Of a stretch of 64,000 nucleotides of DNA, positions 12,101-27,100 are shown piece by piece. A model generated the notes under the pieces. The model had not been told where the DNA came from. It worked only from the letters and a program-made list of their open reading frames with translations, and made no database searches. Numbering within the stretch: position 1 is the stretch's first letter; each line of letters begins with the position of its first letter. The translations under genes and the position numbers were made by a program. The stretch comes from Delphinapterus leucas (Eukaryota; Chordata; Mammalia; Artiodactyla; Monodontidae). The stretch covers positions 10,362,451 to 10,426,450 of the forward strand of contig NW_022097996.1 in the NCBI RefSeq assembly GCF_002288925.2. The letters run 5' to 3'.

Positions 12101-15100
12101 TTTTATATCTATATACTATCTCTGAAGGACGTATAGGAAGGGGATGATACTGATTGTCTTCGGGGGCTGAAGCAGAAAGGGGTGGCCAGGGGACAGTGAT
12201 GAGAGGGAGTCTTCACTGAAAAATTCTTTTAGTATTTTTAAAAATTTGAACTATGAAAAACAGGTAAGAAATGAAAAAACATGTATAAGAAAAAAGTCAC
12301 ATGGTTTCCTGGCTGCTGGCCTCTTTGGATGAGGCCGACGGCTTCGAAAGCCTGCTCGCTGGCCTCCTGCTTTCACTCTTGCACCTGCTCTAATCCTGCC
12401 CTCACAGAACCATCAAATGATCTTTTAAAAACCGGAACTGGATTATATCATCCCCCTGCTTTAAATCTGGATGGCTTTTCATGACACCTATAACAAACTC
12501 CTTGCCCTGGCTTACAATCCCCTGCATCACCCGTCTCCCGAATCTCATTCTCCCCTTACCTGCTCCGCTCCAGATCCCCCCACTGTCATTCTGAGCCTGG
12601 CTCCGTGTTCCAGCTATTCTCTCTGCTAGGAATGCTCTTTCTTGGTATTCTTGAAAGGCTCTTTCTTGTCATTCAGGGCTCAGTTTAAATGTCACCTCCT
12701 CAGACCATTCCTTCCTAGCCCCCAAGGCTGAAGTATCCACCCTGCTATGACATCTTACTTGACTTTACTTCCCTGCTTTGCATTTACTAGTACCTGATTG
12801 TTTTTTCTTGTTTGTTTCTTTACTGTCTACCCCCATTTATTAGAAAGTAAATTTCTCAAGACCTGATCTGTTTCTTTCACAGCTGCAGAGGCAGGACAAT
12901 GTACTGGTGAGGAGCACAGAATTCAAAGCCCTTGGCCCTGTTACATATTAGGGGCGTGTCTCCAGGCCAGTCATGTAAGACTTCTAGGCCCTGGTTTCCT
13001 TATCTAAAAAACTGGGATAATAATAGTGTCTACCTTCAAAATCCTGCTGTCAGGTTTAAAGTTGTAAAGCACTTAGAACAATGTTGACATATTAATAATA
13101 AGTGCTTACATAAATATTTCGCCAGTGACTGAACAACAGACACTCAGCAAATGTTTGGTGGATGAATAACTTATGTAATCAGGAAAAAAATAAAAATTTT
13201 AAGAATGCTGGTACTTATAAAAGCATACTCTTAATAAAGTATGCTGTAACACTCCTCAGGACAGCCTCACATTACTTTACCTCATATCCAGTATAAGACT
13301 GGGTCGAATATTCAAAGTCTGAATCAGGTCCACCAGGGCAGTATCTGCCAATACAATAAAATGAAGATGTCAGATACAGAACTTAGTTCAACAGTCTAGT
13401 TCAAGTATCTACAGGCTCCGTAAAATCCTGACTGAACCAGCTTCATTTTCGAATCCTAACAGAAGATTGTACCTTTGTAGTATCTGCAAATATATACATT
13501 TTCTACTAACAAGTAAAAAGATAAACATATAAAGGAACATTATTACAGTCATTTTCAGAGTATTGCAGTCACTATTATTTTAGAAGTTTAAGCTTTTAGG
13601 GGCAAATAACCAGGCCTAAGTTTTCCTAAGTTTGGATTGATACTCACAGTGCTCTCTTGGTAACTACACTTAAGAAAATCTTTCTCCTGATTAATAACCT
13701 TCCTGTCTAGAGTCATGAATATTCTTCTGCTAATTTTTCTAATTATCTAAATTTAGTAAGTTTAAAGATTATTAGTAAAGATAAGTTTTTACTTTGATAC
13801 TTTTCTGATCCAAATTCATTATAAACTTCTGACATTTGGAATTTAGGCAGCTCATATTTCCATGTATCGTTTATCAAGTTAACAGAATATCTACTGTTTT
13901 GAGTTCTGTAACCTATGAATTTTTTTTACTGTGTATTGCAACAAATTAAAATCTTTATATGCTTCATTTTTAAAGCATTGAGACATCCTACTAGTAGGTG
14001 CTTGTTTCAAAGAACTAACTTATGAATCTATTAAGTCAAAGTTTTAAATATTACCAGGGAGTTCCCTGGTGGCCTAGTGGTTAGTGATGCCGGGCTTTCA
14101 CTGCTGTGGCCCGGGCTCAATCCCTGGTCGGGAAACTGGGGTCCCAAAAGCCGTGGCCAAAAAACAAATACAAACAAAAAAAAGTTTTAAATATTACCAG
14201 CATGTATTGATCAAGGCTCTAGGGGACTTACTGGTTCAATTAAAATACACACACATACACAACTTATCACAATCATACTCACACACATATGTTTCCTGTA
14301 AAACTGATGTGTGGACATCTGTGGGGTTTGCACATGACAGCCACAACAGCAATCTATAAAAGGAAGATTAATAAAAAAGCAATTATGAAATAATTCATAC
14401 AGGTGGCATGGGTGCCACCCGCTGGGGCTCCGCTCTCCCTGCACGAGCCCGCGCGTCCTTCCCGACGAGGTCCCTGAGCGGCGCGGCCAGGCTCAGTGCA
14501 ATTTTGACAGCAATCATCATACCAAGCTATTATGAAGTGTGATGTCAGTCTGGAGGACGGATAATACATAAGCCAGTTCTTGACACCCTATCTTACAAGG
14601 AAACATCTGAGACCATCAGTCCATCACTTTGCCATTGAACATGAGCCCTATAGGCATATAATACATAATTGTTGAAGTGTAACTAAAATGTGGAAAATGT
14701 ATCTTCTTCTGGCTCAAGGAATATTATTATAAAAGAGTTAAAAACTGTGGCCTTTCATTTATACAAACGGAAAATTGTATTGACCTCTCTCAAGCAGTAA
14801 GGCTTCTAATGTGAGGAAAAACATGGAATGACAAGCGTGGGAAAGAGCGAGCACTAAATTACTGTCAGAAAAATAAACGGAGTAGCACAGTGGTGCTCGG
14901 TGATTTACGGGGGCAATTCGTCACCGCCCCACGGCGCTGCTGAGGGCAGCATGGCAGCAGACTCGCCAGGCCCGAGAGGAAGAAGAGGCTTTGCACTGCT
15001 CTCCAGACAACTTTTCAAACGAGAGAGGATATCTGAGCACATGAGGTTCCATGTCTTCCCTCTGGGTGCCCACCCTTCACATTATTCAACCAACCTAATA

Positions 15101-18100
15101 CATAAACATATTTTTAGCACAATATTAACTTGTTCTGTGTGTGTTAAAAAGACCAACTGCAGCTTTTTTCTCTCCCACTGTCCAAAGTTGGTGTTTCCCT
15201 ATCCCGTAAAAAGCAAAACAAACAAACGGAAAAACCCTTTCCCCACTCACAAATTGTCCCCCTGATATGTGCCTTTGGTCTGTCTCATTACTTTTGCATC
15301 TTGCTACTATGTTCTATATTTGCTCAGAGCCACTGGGTGCTAAGGAATTTGGTCTGCTGCTCCTCCAGGGAAGTTTGGTGAGCTGGTACAAGGAGGTGAT
15401 AAACAAGGCCATAAAACACAGGGTAAATGAAAAAGATACATAAACTTCCTGGTATTTCTTTTTTTTTTTTTTAAACATCTTTGTTGGGGTGTGGTTGCTT
15501 TGCAATGGTGTGTTGGCTTCTGCTGTATGGCAAGGTGGGTCAGCTGTGCATGTGCATGTGTCCCCATGTCTCCTCTCTCTTGCGTCTCTCTCCCACCCTC
15601 CCTGTCCCGCCCCGCTGGGTGGTCGCAGAGCACCGAGCTGATCTCCCTGTGCTGTGTGGCTGCTTCCCACTGGCTGTCTATTTTACGTTTGGTAGTGTAT
15701 ATACGTCCATGCCACTCTCTCGCTTCGTCCCAGCTTACCCTTCCCCCGCCCCCGTGTCCTCCTGATATTTCTTAACATGTTCTTTAACATACTGTATGTA
15801 GTGCCTATGTATATGTGCATAACAAAATAAGCCTGGTAAAATGTAAAAAAAAAAAACAAAACTAATTCATACAAAATTCTGGAGAGTTGTTATCGCTCAG
15901 AAAGCGGGAGAGGAATGCAATCAGAGGGTGGCACACAAGGGGGTTTCAAAAGTACTGGTAACGCTGTATTTCTTAAACTGAGCTGTGGGTACCAGGGTGA
16001 TCTCTTTTCAATATTATTAATTTTCAAAATGTACATATGCATTGTATACACTAGTTTGTATTATATTTTACAATAAATTAAGTGCAAAATAAGGAATTAA
16101 TAATTTTTAAAGTCACGGTGCTTCTTATTCTCTCTTGCTCTTTCTGATTTGTTTTAATAAAATAGGCTACAAGAGAACAATTACTTATGCAATTCTGTAA
16201 AATTATATCTAAACCTAACCTTTGTATCCCAAACTCTTCCCAATAGATCTCAATATTTAGAATAGAGACTATTAAACTGGAGCTAGACTTCAGAGTGTGT
16301 GCAAGATATTCTCAGAGGGGTCTGTCAGAGCCCAGTGGGGTAGGAAGAGCATCTGCTCGAGAAGGACGTGATGGCAGAGTTAGACAATCAGTTACATATG
16401 GGGGCAGCTGGTCAAATAAGGGTATACGCTAAGATGAATGCAAGCCAGATTTCTTACTGTCAGAGAAGAAAGTTATGATTTTTTAATTTATTTTATTGAA
16501 GTATAGTTGATTTATGATGTTGTGTTAATTTCTGTCTACAAAAAACTGATTCAGTTATACACATATATACATTCTTTTTCATATTCTCTTCCATATGGTT
16601 TATCACAGGATACTGAATATAGTTCCCTGTGCTATACAGTAGGACCTTGTTGTTTATCCATCCTATATAAAATAGTTTACATCTGCTAGCCCCAAACTCC
16701 CAATCCATTCCTCCCCAACCCCGCTCCCCCATGGCAACCACAAGTCTGTTCTCTATGTCTGTGAGTCTGTTTCTGTTTTGTAGATATGTTCATTTGTATC
16801 ATAGTTTAGATTCCACATATAAGTGATATCATATGGTATTTGTGTTTCTTTTTCTGACTTACTTTACTTACCATGTTGCTGTAAATGGCGTTATTTCATT
16901 CTTTTTTATGGCTGAGTAGTATTCCATTGTATATATGTACTACATCTTCTTTATCCATTCATCTGTCAATGGACATTTAGGTTGTGTCCGTGTCTTGGCT
17001 GCTATGAACATAGGGGTGCATGTATCTTTTTGAATTATATCAATAGTTTTATCCAGATACATACCCAGGAGTGGGACTGCTGGATCATATGGCAACTCTA
17101 TTTTTAGTTTTCTGAGGAACCTCCATACTGTTTGCTATAGCAGCTGCACAATTTACGTTCCCACCAACAATGTAGGAGGGCTCCTTTTTCTCCATCCCCT
17201 CTCCAGCATCTGTTATTTGTAATGACTTTTTAATCATGGCCATTCTGACCGGTGTGAGGTGGTACCTCAGAGAAGAAAGTTAAAATATGCAAAGGGAGAG
17301 AACTAGAATGAACTCTGTGGGTTGGACGAAATTAAAGGTACTGTTGTGGACTCACAGTACACACACACAAATATAGATGCAAATGTTTTATGTATATGTG
17401 TGTGCACATATGTACATATATATTTCCTAGTTTGGTCCACGGAGAGGGTCTGGGAGCAGCAACACCCTAACGGCACTGAGCACATCTAGCACTCAGATCT
17501 TTGTTTCTAAATATTCTTCTCCACTAAAAGAAACCAGGGCTCCTTGGAGAAACAGCTGATTCCAGGGCTGGGGTAAAGAAAGTACAAGATGAGCCTGGAA
17601 CATTTTATTATGACTGAAAGCTAGAAACTGCCCAAAGAATGATGGGGACATTTAAAAAAGAAACAGAAACCAGCTTGAAAGGGCTCCTACTGGTCAAAAC
17701 TGGGAAAATTTGTACATCAAAATAAAAAATGATAGAACAGATTATAACCCACCAAACAGGAAACCATTTAATCCAGTCACACAAATGAATGAGGAGACTG
17801 GAAGTCTGATAAGGAACAGGATATTTGCATAGTTTCAAAGTACTTCACCGGGCTTCCCTGGTGGCGCAGTGGTTGAAAGCCTGCCTGCCGATGCAGGGGA
17901 CACGGGTTTGAGCCCTGGTCTGGGAGGGTCCCACATGCCGCGGAGCAACTGGGCCCGTGAGCCACAACTGCTGAGCCTGCACATCTGGAGCTTGTGCTCC
18001 GCAACAAGAGAGGCCACGACAGTGAGAGGCCCGTGCACCGCGATGAAGAGTGGCCCCTGCTCGCCGCAACTGGAGAAAGCCCTCGCACAGAAACGAAGAC

Positions 18101-21100
18101 CCAACACAGCCCCAAATAAATAAATAATAAATAAAATTAAAAAAAAAAAAAGTACTTCACCACACAAAACTTCTTAATTACAAAGTGGAAAAGAATAACT
18201 TTACAAAGGGGACGCCGAGCAGACATCACCTTGATCAAAGACAACATCAGTGACAGGACAACAAACTATGCACCACCTGACAGGATATAAGAACACAGTA
18301 TCACTTCTGTGATGTTCCTGCCAGACATGCAAACCCAAATCTAATTATGAGGACACATCTGATTAAACCAAATTGAGGGAGATGCTACAAAACAACTTGC
18401 CTGAAATCTTCAAAAGTGTTAAGGTAATGAAGTAAAGGAAAGACAGGGAAGTGTCCAGACTAAAAAGCCATGACAACTAAACACAGCACGTGATTCTGAA
18501 CTGGGTCCTGTAGGTCATTACTGACACACCATTAGAAACTTGAATGAGGTCTGAGGACTAGATGATGATAATGTATCAGTGTTAAATTTCTGATTTTGAT
18601 GGCTGTATTGTGCTGATGTAAGAAAATGGTCTTGTTTGTAGGAAGTACACACTAAAGTATTCAAAGGCATTGGCTTTGCACCTTACTCTCAAATGCCTCA
18701 GGGATAAAGTGTTCTTTGTAGTGGATTTTCAACTTTTCTGTAAGTCTGTGATTATTTTTTAATAATAAAAATGATTAAAATTGAACTTAAATCATTAGTG
18801 ATCTACAGAAACTCCAAAATAAATAATTTTGCAAATCAAGAGCTTCCCTGGTGGCACAGTGGTTGAGAGTCCGCCTGCTGATGCAGGGGACACGGGTTCG
18901 TGTCCTGGTCCGGGAAGACCCCACATGCCACGGAGCGGCTGGGCCTGTGAGCCATGGCCGCTGAGCCTGCGCGTCCGGAGCCTGTGCTCCACAACGGGAG
19001 CGGCCACAACAGTGAGAGGCCCGTGTACCGCAAAAAAAAAAAAATTGCAAATCTGAATTAAAAACTTAGATTTTCAAACAAATGTTTGTATTTAAAATGA
19101 GACACAAGTGGTATATGTATACCACTGATGAGGTCAATCTAATTTCCCAATCTTTTATTGAGGGCCTACAATATAGGCCAGGTTCTGAGCTACACAGAGC
19201 AGGTGGGCCCTAAGACTAAAAAAATAGTAATGCACTGCCTCTGTCCTCTGAAATCATACAAGCTAGCAGGGGAGGAGGACATAGAGAAATAGGCTATTTC
19301 AAAACCACATGGTAAGAAGCATGTGGTAAAAGAAAATACTAGGGATGCCCAAAGAAGGGGATTAATTAGCCCTGACCAGCGGCGTCAGGGAAGCCTTCCT
19401 AAGGGGTTGACAGCCATGCTGAGTAAGAGTTAACTGAGCTAAGAAGGCAGAGGGACGTGGGGACCAGGGAAGCAATGTGCAGGAGTTTTCAAGCATTTTT
19501 TAAGTGGCTGAACTCTCCCTTCAAGTAATGTTTTACTTACAACATCAACTTACAGAAGAGAGAAAAGCAACAGCCCTGGGTGAAGTAGAGATGGGGCCTG
19601 CTCCCACGGCTTCCCTATTATTCCCCACAGTAGCTCCTAAAACACTTATACGGATCCTGTCGTTTTGTAGAATACAGCTTAAAGATTACTGATAAGGTAG
19701 AAAAAGCTATGACTTTGGAGTCAGCCAGAGAGATGAACCTTTGAATCTTTTATCTACCTCTTACTGTGTATTTTCCTGTTTTGTAAAATGAAGACAATAC
19801 TACCTACCCTCAAAACAGTTTTGAGGATTAAATTAGAAAACACACCAGTGCAGTGGCTGGTATGTAACAGGTGGGCAACATATGGTCACTACTGTTGCAA
19901 TGAGTAATGATACTACTCTGAATAATAAAAATGATTTTCAAAGCAAAAAACCCAACAAAACAAACAAAAACTCAAATACAAACAGACTCAAAATGGATCA
20001 TAGACTTAAGTATACTAAAAAGGTATGCCACAGACTGGGAGAAAATATTTACAAAACACATGTCTGATAAAAGACACGTATCTTAACTATTAAAAAAAAA
20101 TCCTTAAAACTTCACAATAAAAAACCCAAACAACCCAATTAGGAATAGGGCAAAAGATGTGAAGAGACACTTCACCAAAGAGGATGCACTAAAGGCAAAA
20201 TAAGTATATGAGAAGATACTCAACATCGTATGTCATTCAGGAATTGCAAATTAAAGCAATGAGATATCACTACATACCTAACAGAATGGGCAAAATCCAG
20301 AGCACTGACAACACCAAATGCTGATGAGCTTGTGGAGCAATAGGAACTCTCAGTTACTGTTGATGGAATGCAAAACAGTGCAGCCACTTTGGAAGACAGT
20401 TTGGCAATTTCTAACAAAGCTAAACGTAGTCTGACCATATGATCCAGCAATCATGCTCCTAGGTATTTATTTACCCAAATAAGTTTGAAAACTTTTGTGT
20501 ATGCAAAAACCTTCAAACAAATGTTTATCGCAGCTTTGTCCATTATAATTGCCAAAAATTGGAAGCAACGAAGATGTCCTTCAATAGGTGTGTGGATAAA
20601 CAAATTGTGGCACACTCAGACAATGGAATATTATTCAGTGCTAAAAAGAAATGAGCTATCAAGCCACTAATAGGACATGGCATAACCTTAAATGCCCACT
20701 GCAAAGTAACAGAAGCCAATATGAAAAGGCTACAAAACATACTGATTCCAACTATATACCATTCTAGGAAAGGCAAAACTACAGAAACAGTAAATAGATC
20801 AGTAGTTGTGAGAGGTATGAAACAGAGGAAATGATGAGGGGAGTTTTAGGACAGTGAAACTATTCCATATGATACTGTAACGATGGATACGTGAAATTAT
20901 GCATTTGGTAAAACCGACAGAATGTACAACACTGTGAGTGACCCCAATGTAAACTACAGGCTTTGGTTAATAAGAAGATAGCAATATTGGTTCATCAATT
21001 ATAACAAATGTGTCAAACCAATGCAAGGTATTAATAATAGGGCAACCTGGGGAAGGGGGAGAGGAAGTATATGGGAACTCTCTGTGTTTTCTGCTCAATT

Positions 21101-24100
21101 TTTCTGTAAGCCTAAAGCTGCTCTATAAAAAAATATAAAGCACTACAGTAACAGCAGAAGTAAAAGCATGGAGGTTAGTGGGCATATATCTGGAGAAAAC
21201 TATAATTCAAAGAGATACATGCACTCCAATGTTCATTGCAGCACTATTTACAATAGCCAAGACATGGAAACGACCTAAATGTCCATCAACAGATGAATGG
21301 ATAAAGAAGATGTGGTACATATAAACAGCAGAATATTAGCCATAAAAAATAATGAAATAATGCCATTTGCAGCAACATGGATGGACCTGGAGATTATAAC
21401 ACTAAGTCAGTCAGAAAGAGACAGATAAATATATGATATTGCATATACGTGAAATCTAAAATATGACGCAAATGAACTTATCTACAAAACAGAAGCAGAC
21501 TCACAGACACAGGGAACAGACTTGTGGTTGCCAAGAGGGAGACATGGTGGGGGAAGGATGGATTGGGATTTTGGGATTAGTAGATGCAATTATATATAGA
21601 ATGGATAAACAGCAAGGTCTTACTGTAGAGCACAGGGAACTATATTCAATATCCTGTGATAAACCATAATGGAAAAGAATATGAAAAATGTATATATGTG
21701 TATAACTTAATCATACATTTGCCATACAGTAGAAATTAACACAACACCGTAAATCAACTATACTTCAGTAAAATAAATTTTTTAAAAAGCACAGAGGTTA
21801 GGATGCATAGCAGCTAGGGAATGACAATCAGCTGTGTTCCTTTGATATTTTTAATAGTCACTCTGGTGATACTGCAGAAAATGGATTTGGTGCAGGTAAG
21901 ACAAAGTAGGCCCATTAGGAAATGAGTAAAACAATCTAAACAAGAAATAATAAAGGCCAAAACATTCCTCCCAGTGGTGGTAGGAATGGACAATGCATTT
22001 CGTATCTTTTAGAAACTGAGTGGACGGGGGCACCATTAGCTAAGGTGGACAAGGAAGATGGGTGAGCAAGTCTGAGGTTTTGGTTATGCTATACTTAAGG
22101 GTATACTTACAGGCAATCAAAGGAGAAATGTCTAACAGGCAATTTGACATGGATATGAAGCTTGGGGAGAAGTCGGAGCTACGAGTCAGCATATGGCAAA
22201 ACTTAAAAACATCAATGGATGAGATCACCAAAGAAAGCATGCATGGCACTAAAAGCAGTTGGCCCAGGACCACAGAAAAATCAATTTTTAGATGGAAGCA
22301 GAACAAGAGTAGCTGTCAAAGAAAGAAATGATCCGAGGTAGGAGGAAGACAGAGAGAATGGAATTATGAAAGCCAAGTGCATTTGTCAGGTTGAAACATT
22401 GCTAAACCTTTGTCTCCATGGTGGCAAGCCCACACACAATGCTGAAAACTGAAAATCCAAGACTTACCCATAAAGCACGTTATTTAGGGATATGGAAGTA
22501 AATGCCAAGAAATCAGCTAAGACCTAAAAGTGGTTGCCCTGGGGGAACAGTCGGGGGAGAATGGGAGGTGAGGGGTTTGGACCTATTCGTTTTTCTGAAA
22601 GAGTCTTTTATACTAGGTACAAACAAACAAACCCCAAACACTTAAGTTCAAAGGAGAAGAGACTAGGATAGGTGGTACACTGTGTGTGAAAGGTCTGGGG
22701 TTTAATTAGTCACAAATATATGATCCAGGAGATACAGCTACCCAGCAAGTCATTATAAGCTGCATTTACTAGAAGTACAATATCCCCATCCAAACAACAG
22801 ACTGAGCTTCTTAGATCACATCAGGAACACAGCATTCGCTTGGGTACCATGTTTTAAGAGGGGCTAAATACTATCAATTCTTCCCTCATGTCTTTCACAC
22901 TCATCCTTTTTATCCTGGAGGCCCTACCTTGACTGAGGCTCTTAACACTTCACACCTAGGTCAAATCAAGAGTATCCCAACTGGTCCTTTTGGCTCCAAG
23001 CTACCCTACAACTTGTATGCAAATTAATTTTCTGAAAATCTATCTGGTTCCCATCACTCCCCTTCTCAAAAATCTTTCAGTTTCCTATTATCTGGCTATT
23101 TTGCAGGACATTTAAGATCTTTTACAAGTGGATCTCACACTAACTCTTCCCCCCCAATGTCCTGCTGCTTTCCAAAATGAATTGTCAGCCCCAGTGAGTC
23201 TGGTACACTCGTGGTTCCCTGCACACACACCTCTTACATCATCTCTACCTCTGTGCCCTAGTTTCTGGGTCCTTGCTCCCATTACTCTTTGAACCTGCTC
23301 TTCTCTGCTTGTATGGGTGCCATTTATATGTTAGTCAAGCTCCACGCTTCCTCTTGGGCTTTCCTTAGTCCCTTTTACTGCAGGGACATCTCTGTCCTCT
23401 GGACTCCCATATCACTCCCTATGGTGTCAACTGTTTCACAATTACCATATATATTAACAGAACGACTTTGCACTATCAATTTAACTTTTCAAAATACCTT
23501 TTATAAGTATCAATCTTATAAGCCACAAGCTTAAGATGGCCAACAATATTGGTCATCTTATGATAGTCACCAAGCATCTAGCTATACTTTTAAAGACACC
23601 AAAAACCAAAACATTATCTACTCCTCTAAGAACAGTGACCTTTTCCCCTCTGTGCCCTCCTAGCATTCTGCACGTGTCTCCACTCCAGCACACACCATAG
23701 CATATGGATTTTATTAGTCCAAATCCCCCACTTCCACCTCACTACCTGGGTGTTACATGGAGGCAGGGATCTGTGGTGGAACAGATACACAATCAATCTT
23801 TGATGAACTGAATCACTCACCCCACTGGCAGTTCTGATGGGTTTTGCCTTTAACTTGGGGACCAAGACCTTTCGATACTGAGGTGGGACTGCAGCAATGA
23901 TATCCACCAGGCGGGGCTGTGCTGAAAGGCCATATTTGGCAGCTGTCCTGGTTTTCACCCTGAAAGTAAAGCATCTAGCATTATCAAGATCACAGTATTT
24001 CAAGGACAAGCTACCAAAAGGATAACCTATAAATAACATCATCAACTCCTTTCACCAGATGACAACAGTGGTTTTAACATTTGTAATTATCAGGGAGCTA

Positions 24101-27100
24101 GAACAAAATTCATGACTTCCTTTTCTCCAGAGTACCAGGAAGAAAACCAGATGACTACAGGGCGGGGGCCCAGGACAGTGATACAAGGTAGGTCTCGTTC
24201 AAAGTAGTGCTCCAGCTTCGAAGGATTCTACCCTTTTCTCAGCTTCCACACTACTACATTTGGGATCAGATTAATTCTGTTGTGGGGGATTGTTCAGTAC
24301 ATTGTAGGAGGTTTAGCAGCATCCTTGGCCTCTACCCACTGGCACCTCTTCCCGTTGTAACAACCAAAAATGTCTCCAGACATTGCCAAATGACTTGGGG
24401 GTGGGGATGGTCATGCCTGGTTGCAAAGCACTGCCTCAGGCCAACAAAACAAAACAAAACAATTTAAAGCAAAGCTATGCAGAACCAAATAGGAAATAAA
24501 GTAGATATATTTTTAAAGCTTTAAAAGTTTTAAAACTTTTTCTAATTCAAAATATTATATAAAGAACAGAATAAAACATATAAATATACTCTAACAATTA
24601 TAAAACAATCACTCTTGTAACCACATTCCGAGAATATGATCAGCACTTCAGAAGACCCGTTTGCCCCTTCCTGACCATAACCCTATCCCTAACCCCCAGA
24701 CGTAACCTTTATTCCAACTAATAATTCCTCGCTTTCCTCTATAATTTAGCAATTTTTCTTTTCTTTGTGGCTGCTAACCAAATCCTAATAGTCACTTTAT
24801 CTTCTCACTTTAATCCATCTAGAAATATTATGGGGTGTTCAAATCATTTCAACAAATGGTTACTGAGTACCTGATAGGTACAAGAGACTACCTAAGTACT
24901 TGGTACGTCAGGAGGTTGCAAGGCATAGCTGTTTCGTGCTCTATGTTCGCATGTTTGCAGACAGGCATGCACAAAAATAAATCTACAAGTAATAAAAACA
25001 TATGTATCAATAATAAAACACACACACAACAATGAATGATTCCAGAGCTCAAGAGAGGAACTCAGTGTGTGCTGGGGAGATATTCAAAGAAAACGGGCAC
25101 AGAAAAAAGACAGGCTTCAGACAGGCAATAAAGACACAGAGATGACACTGAGAGCAGACAGGCTGGCTTATGTGAAGATGCAAAAACAGGATGGTACAGA
25201 TTTTAAGAAATATGAGTAGACCAACTTAACAGAAAGCAGAAGGTTTTCAATATGAAGATACAGAAGTTTAAAAAGTTGGAAAAGTAAGTTGAAGCCACAC
25301 CGAGAGGCCTTACATAATGGGCTGGGGAATCTGCGTTTAATTCCACAAGCACTGGGAATGTGCTGAAAGTTCCCGCACAGGGACATGACGAAGGAAAATT
25401 AATCCAGCAAGACAGTAAAAAGAACTGAAAGCATAAACTACTGCAGGAGTCTAGACTTAAGTTTAAAAAGGAATGGAAGAGGAAGTTGGTGGTGAACATT
25501 AAAGAGTTATAATGAAGAAACAGTAGGCAAAATTTTGACTCTAAGTGGACCTAAGGGAAAAGATTCAAAGACGACACTACAGTTTCAAACCTGGGTGAAG
25601 GTTAAAACAATTAGGCAAAGAGGACATCTTGAGTAGGGGCTGGTTTTAAAGAAGATGCTAGCTTTAGCTTTAGATGTGCTAAATTAAAGAGAATGACAAA
25701 AATATACAAGAAGTAGAAATGTTCATGAGAAACAAAAGATTTGTATAATTGGGGTATAGCCAACAAAGATGAGGAAAAAAACCCCACTGCTAAACACATG
25801 GTAGAAAAACCAATAAAATATAATGTCTTCATGGTATAAAAGAATAGTTATTAATTTATTCCTTAGCAAATGTTTATCAAGCACAATGTTCCAAGGAAGG
25901 GGTATAACATCGTAGTATCTCAAGTAACAGAAGACAGGGTCCAAAATAAGGTCATGTGCGTAATGACTAGACCATTGATGACCTGGGGATGGGGGGAGAA
26001 CCCTTTCATTACAGCAGATCTGTATGACAAATATATAGTAAATAAGCAGATGCAGAGAGGAAAAACCACTCTTATTTGAGGATGTAGCCAAGTCAAAGCT
26101 GAACATGGTTGTGGAGAGGAAGTGGATGAACGTGTCCAGGAGGTTCTGAAGTAGGGAAAGGTTGGATTTGATCAAAGGCCCCAAAGAGAGGGCTTCCCTG
26201 GAAGAGAGCTACCACCTCTCTGAGACGACCAGGAAGAGAGGAAGGATGTGAAATGAGATGGCACAGAAGGACAGCACCTGGGCTCTGGAGATGGATGACC
26301 TGATTCTAAATCCCAGCTCTGCCAATCACCAGTTATTTACTCCTGAACAAATTATTTAACCTTTCTCTAAGAGGACCCATCTGTCAAGTGAGGTAAATAC
26401 CTACCTCATATAGTGTTTGAGAGGATCAGCTGAGCCAACACATATAACGTACTACTAACAGCGACCGGAATACCGTAAGCGCCCAAGGAATGTTAGAAAC
26501 TATTAGTATTATAAGGCTATAAGGCAATTTTGCCATAAATAATCTATAGGGCAGGGAAGAAAGCTAAATTCTCAACTAAAACATGAAACATGAGATAGAA
26601 CCAGTAGTGTCTGATAATTTCATAAAAGAGATCTACTACCCAAGAACAAGATCACCTTCTTTTTTACAGATACACTTACTTATTTAGATCGATGTCTTTC
26701 CCCTGTTCGTGGGCTTCAATTAGTTGTTTAATAACATCTCCTATGGTCAGCATCATCAGCTCAGCAGGGCTGAGATCTCCTGAAAAGATAATATTTGACA
26801 CTAAAAAAATCATATTATTCAGTAAAGGTTTTTGTATTAGGAGTGTCTTCCAAAATCATTCCAATCATGTCAAAATGATAGCTCAAGTACACAAGACACT
26901 ATTGTTTACAATTTGATCATATATTTTATATCTTTAATTTTAAAACCAACCTGGCTTCACCTATATATGGGAAGAGTTCACTTTAGAAGCATATACACCT
27001 CAAGAATAATAGATGCAGGAAAGAGTAGAGACAGACATGAGGAAAAAGAACCTAATCACACAGGAAAGGATCATAGTTAAAGTAGCTTCCCTTTATCTCC

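Larger units (their letters stand above)
11584..13280 (-). other. ELP3: ELP3 intron 5
   Basis: 1697 nt. It contains an old L1 remnant (about 11935-12265), an L2 (about 12290-12870) and a MIR (about 12890-13130). No coding signal. Confidence 0.85.
14354..23820 (-). other. ELP3: ELP3 intron 3
   Basis: 9467 nt. Largely built of L1 copies (15461-15758, 16476-17267, 17600-18760, 19960-21140, 21186-21786), two CHR SINEs (17850, 18838), a MIR and L2 fragments. The parts near 21800-22880 and 23130-23820 look unique. A GC-rich patch lies close to exon 4. Confidence 0.85.
23960..26679 (-). other. ELP3: ELP3 intron 2
   Basis: 2720 nt. It contains a MER20 (about 24245-24440), a possible old L1 remnant (about 24480-24800), probable antisense L2 sequence (about 25060-26150) and a MIR (about 26270-26500). 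No coding signal apart from flanking exons. Confidence 0.8.

Noticed and set aside
14900..15265. 121-codon plus-strand ORF
   Set aside because: It starts at GTG, has no recognisable domain and no splice signals in ELP3 direction. Treated as chance, although the GC-rich start is listed as a finding.
17777..18167. Several 70-112-codon ORFs on both strands
   Set aside because: All lie in one CHR SINE. The same pattern recurs over the SINEs at 6093, 8150, 18838, 35603, 48436, 60897 and 63323, and the peptides are translations of SINE body sequence.
23626..24045. 139-codon minus-strand ORF as a complete gene
   Set aside because: Only its middle (23959-23821) is coding. It is ELP3 exon 3 with intronic read-through on both sides.
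24670..24700. Telomere-like ACCCTATCCCTAACCCC
   Set aside because: Too short and irregular for an interstitial telomere array.
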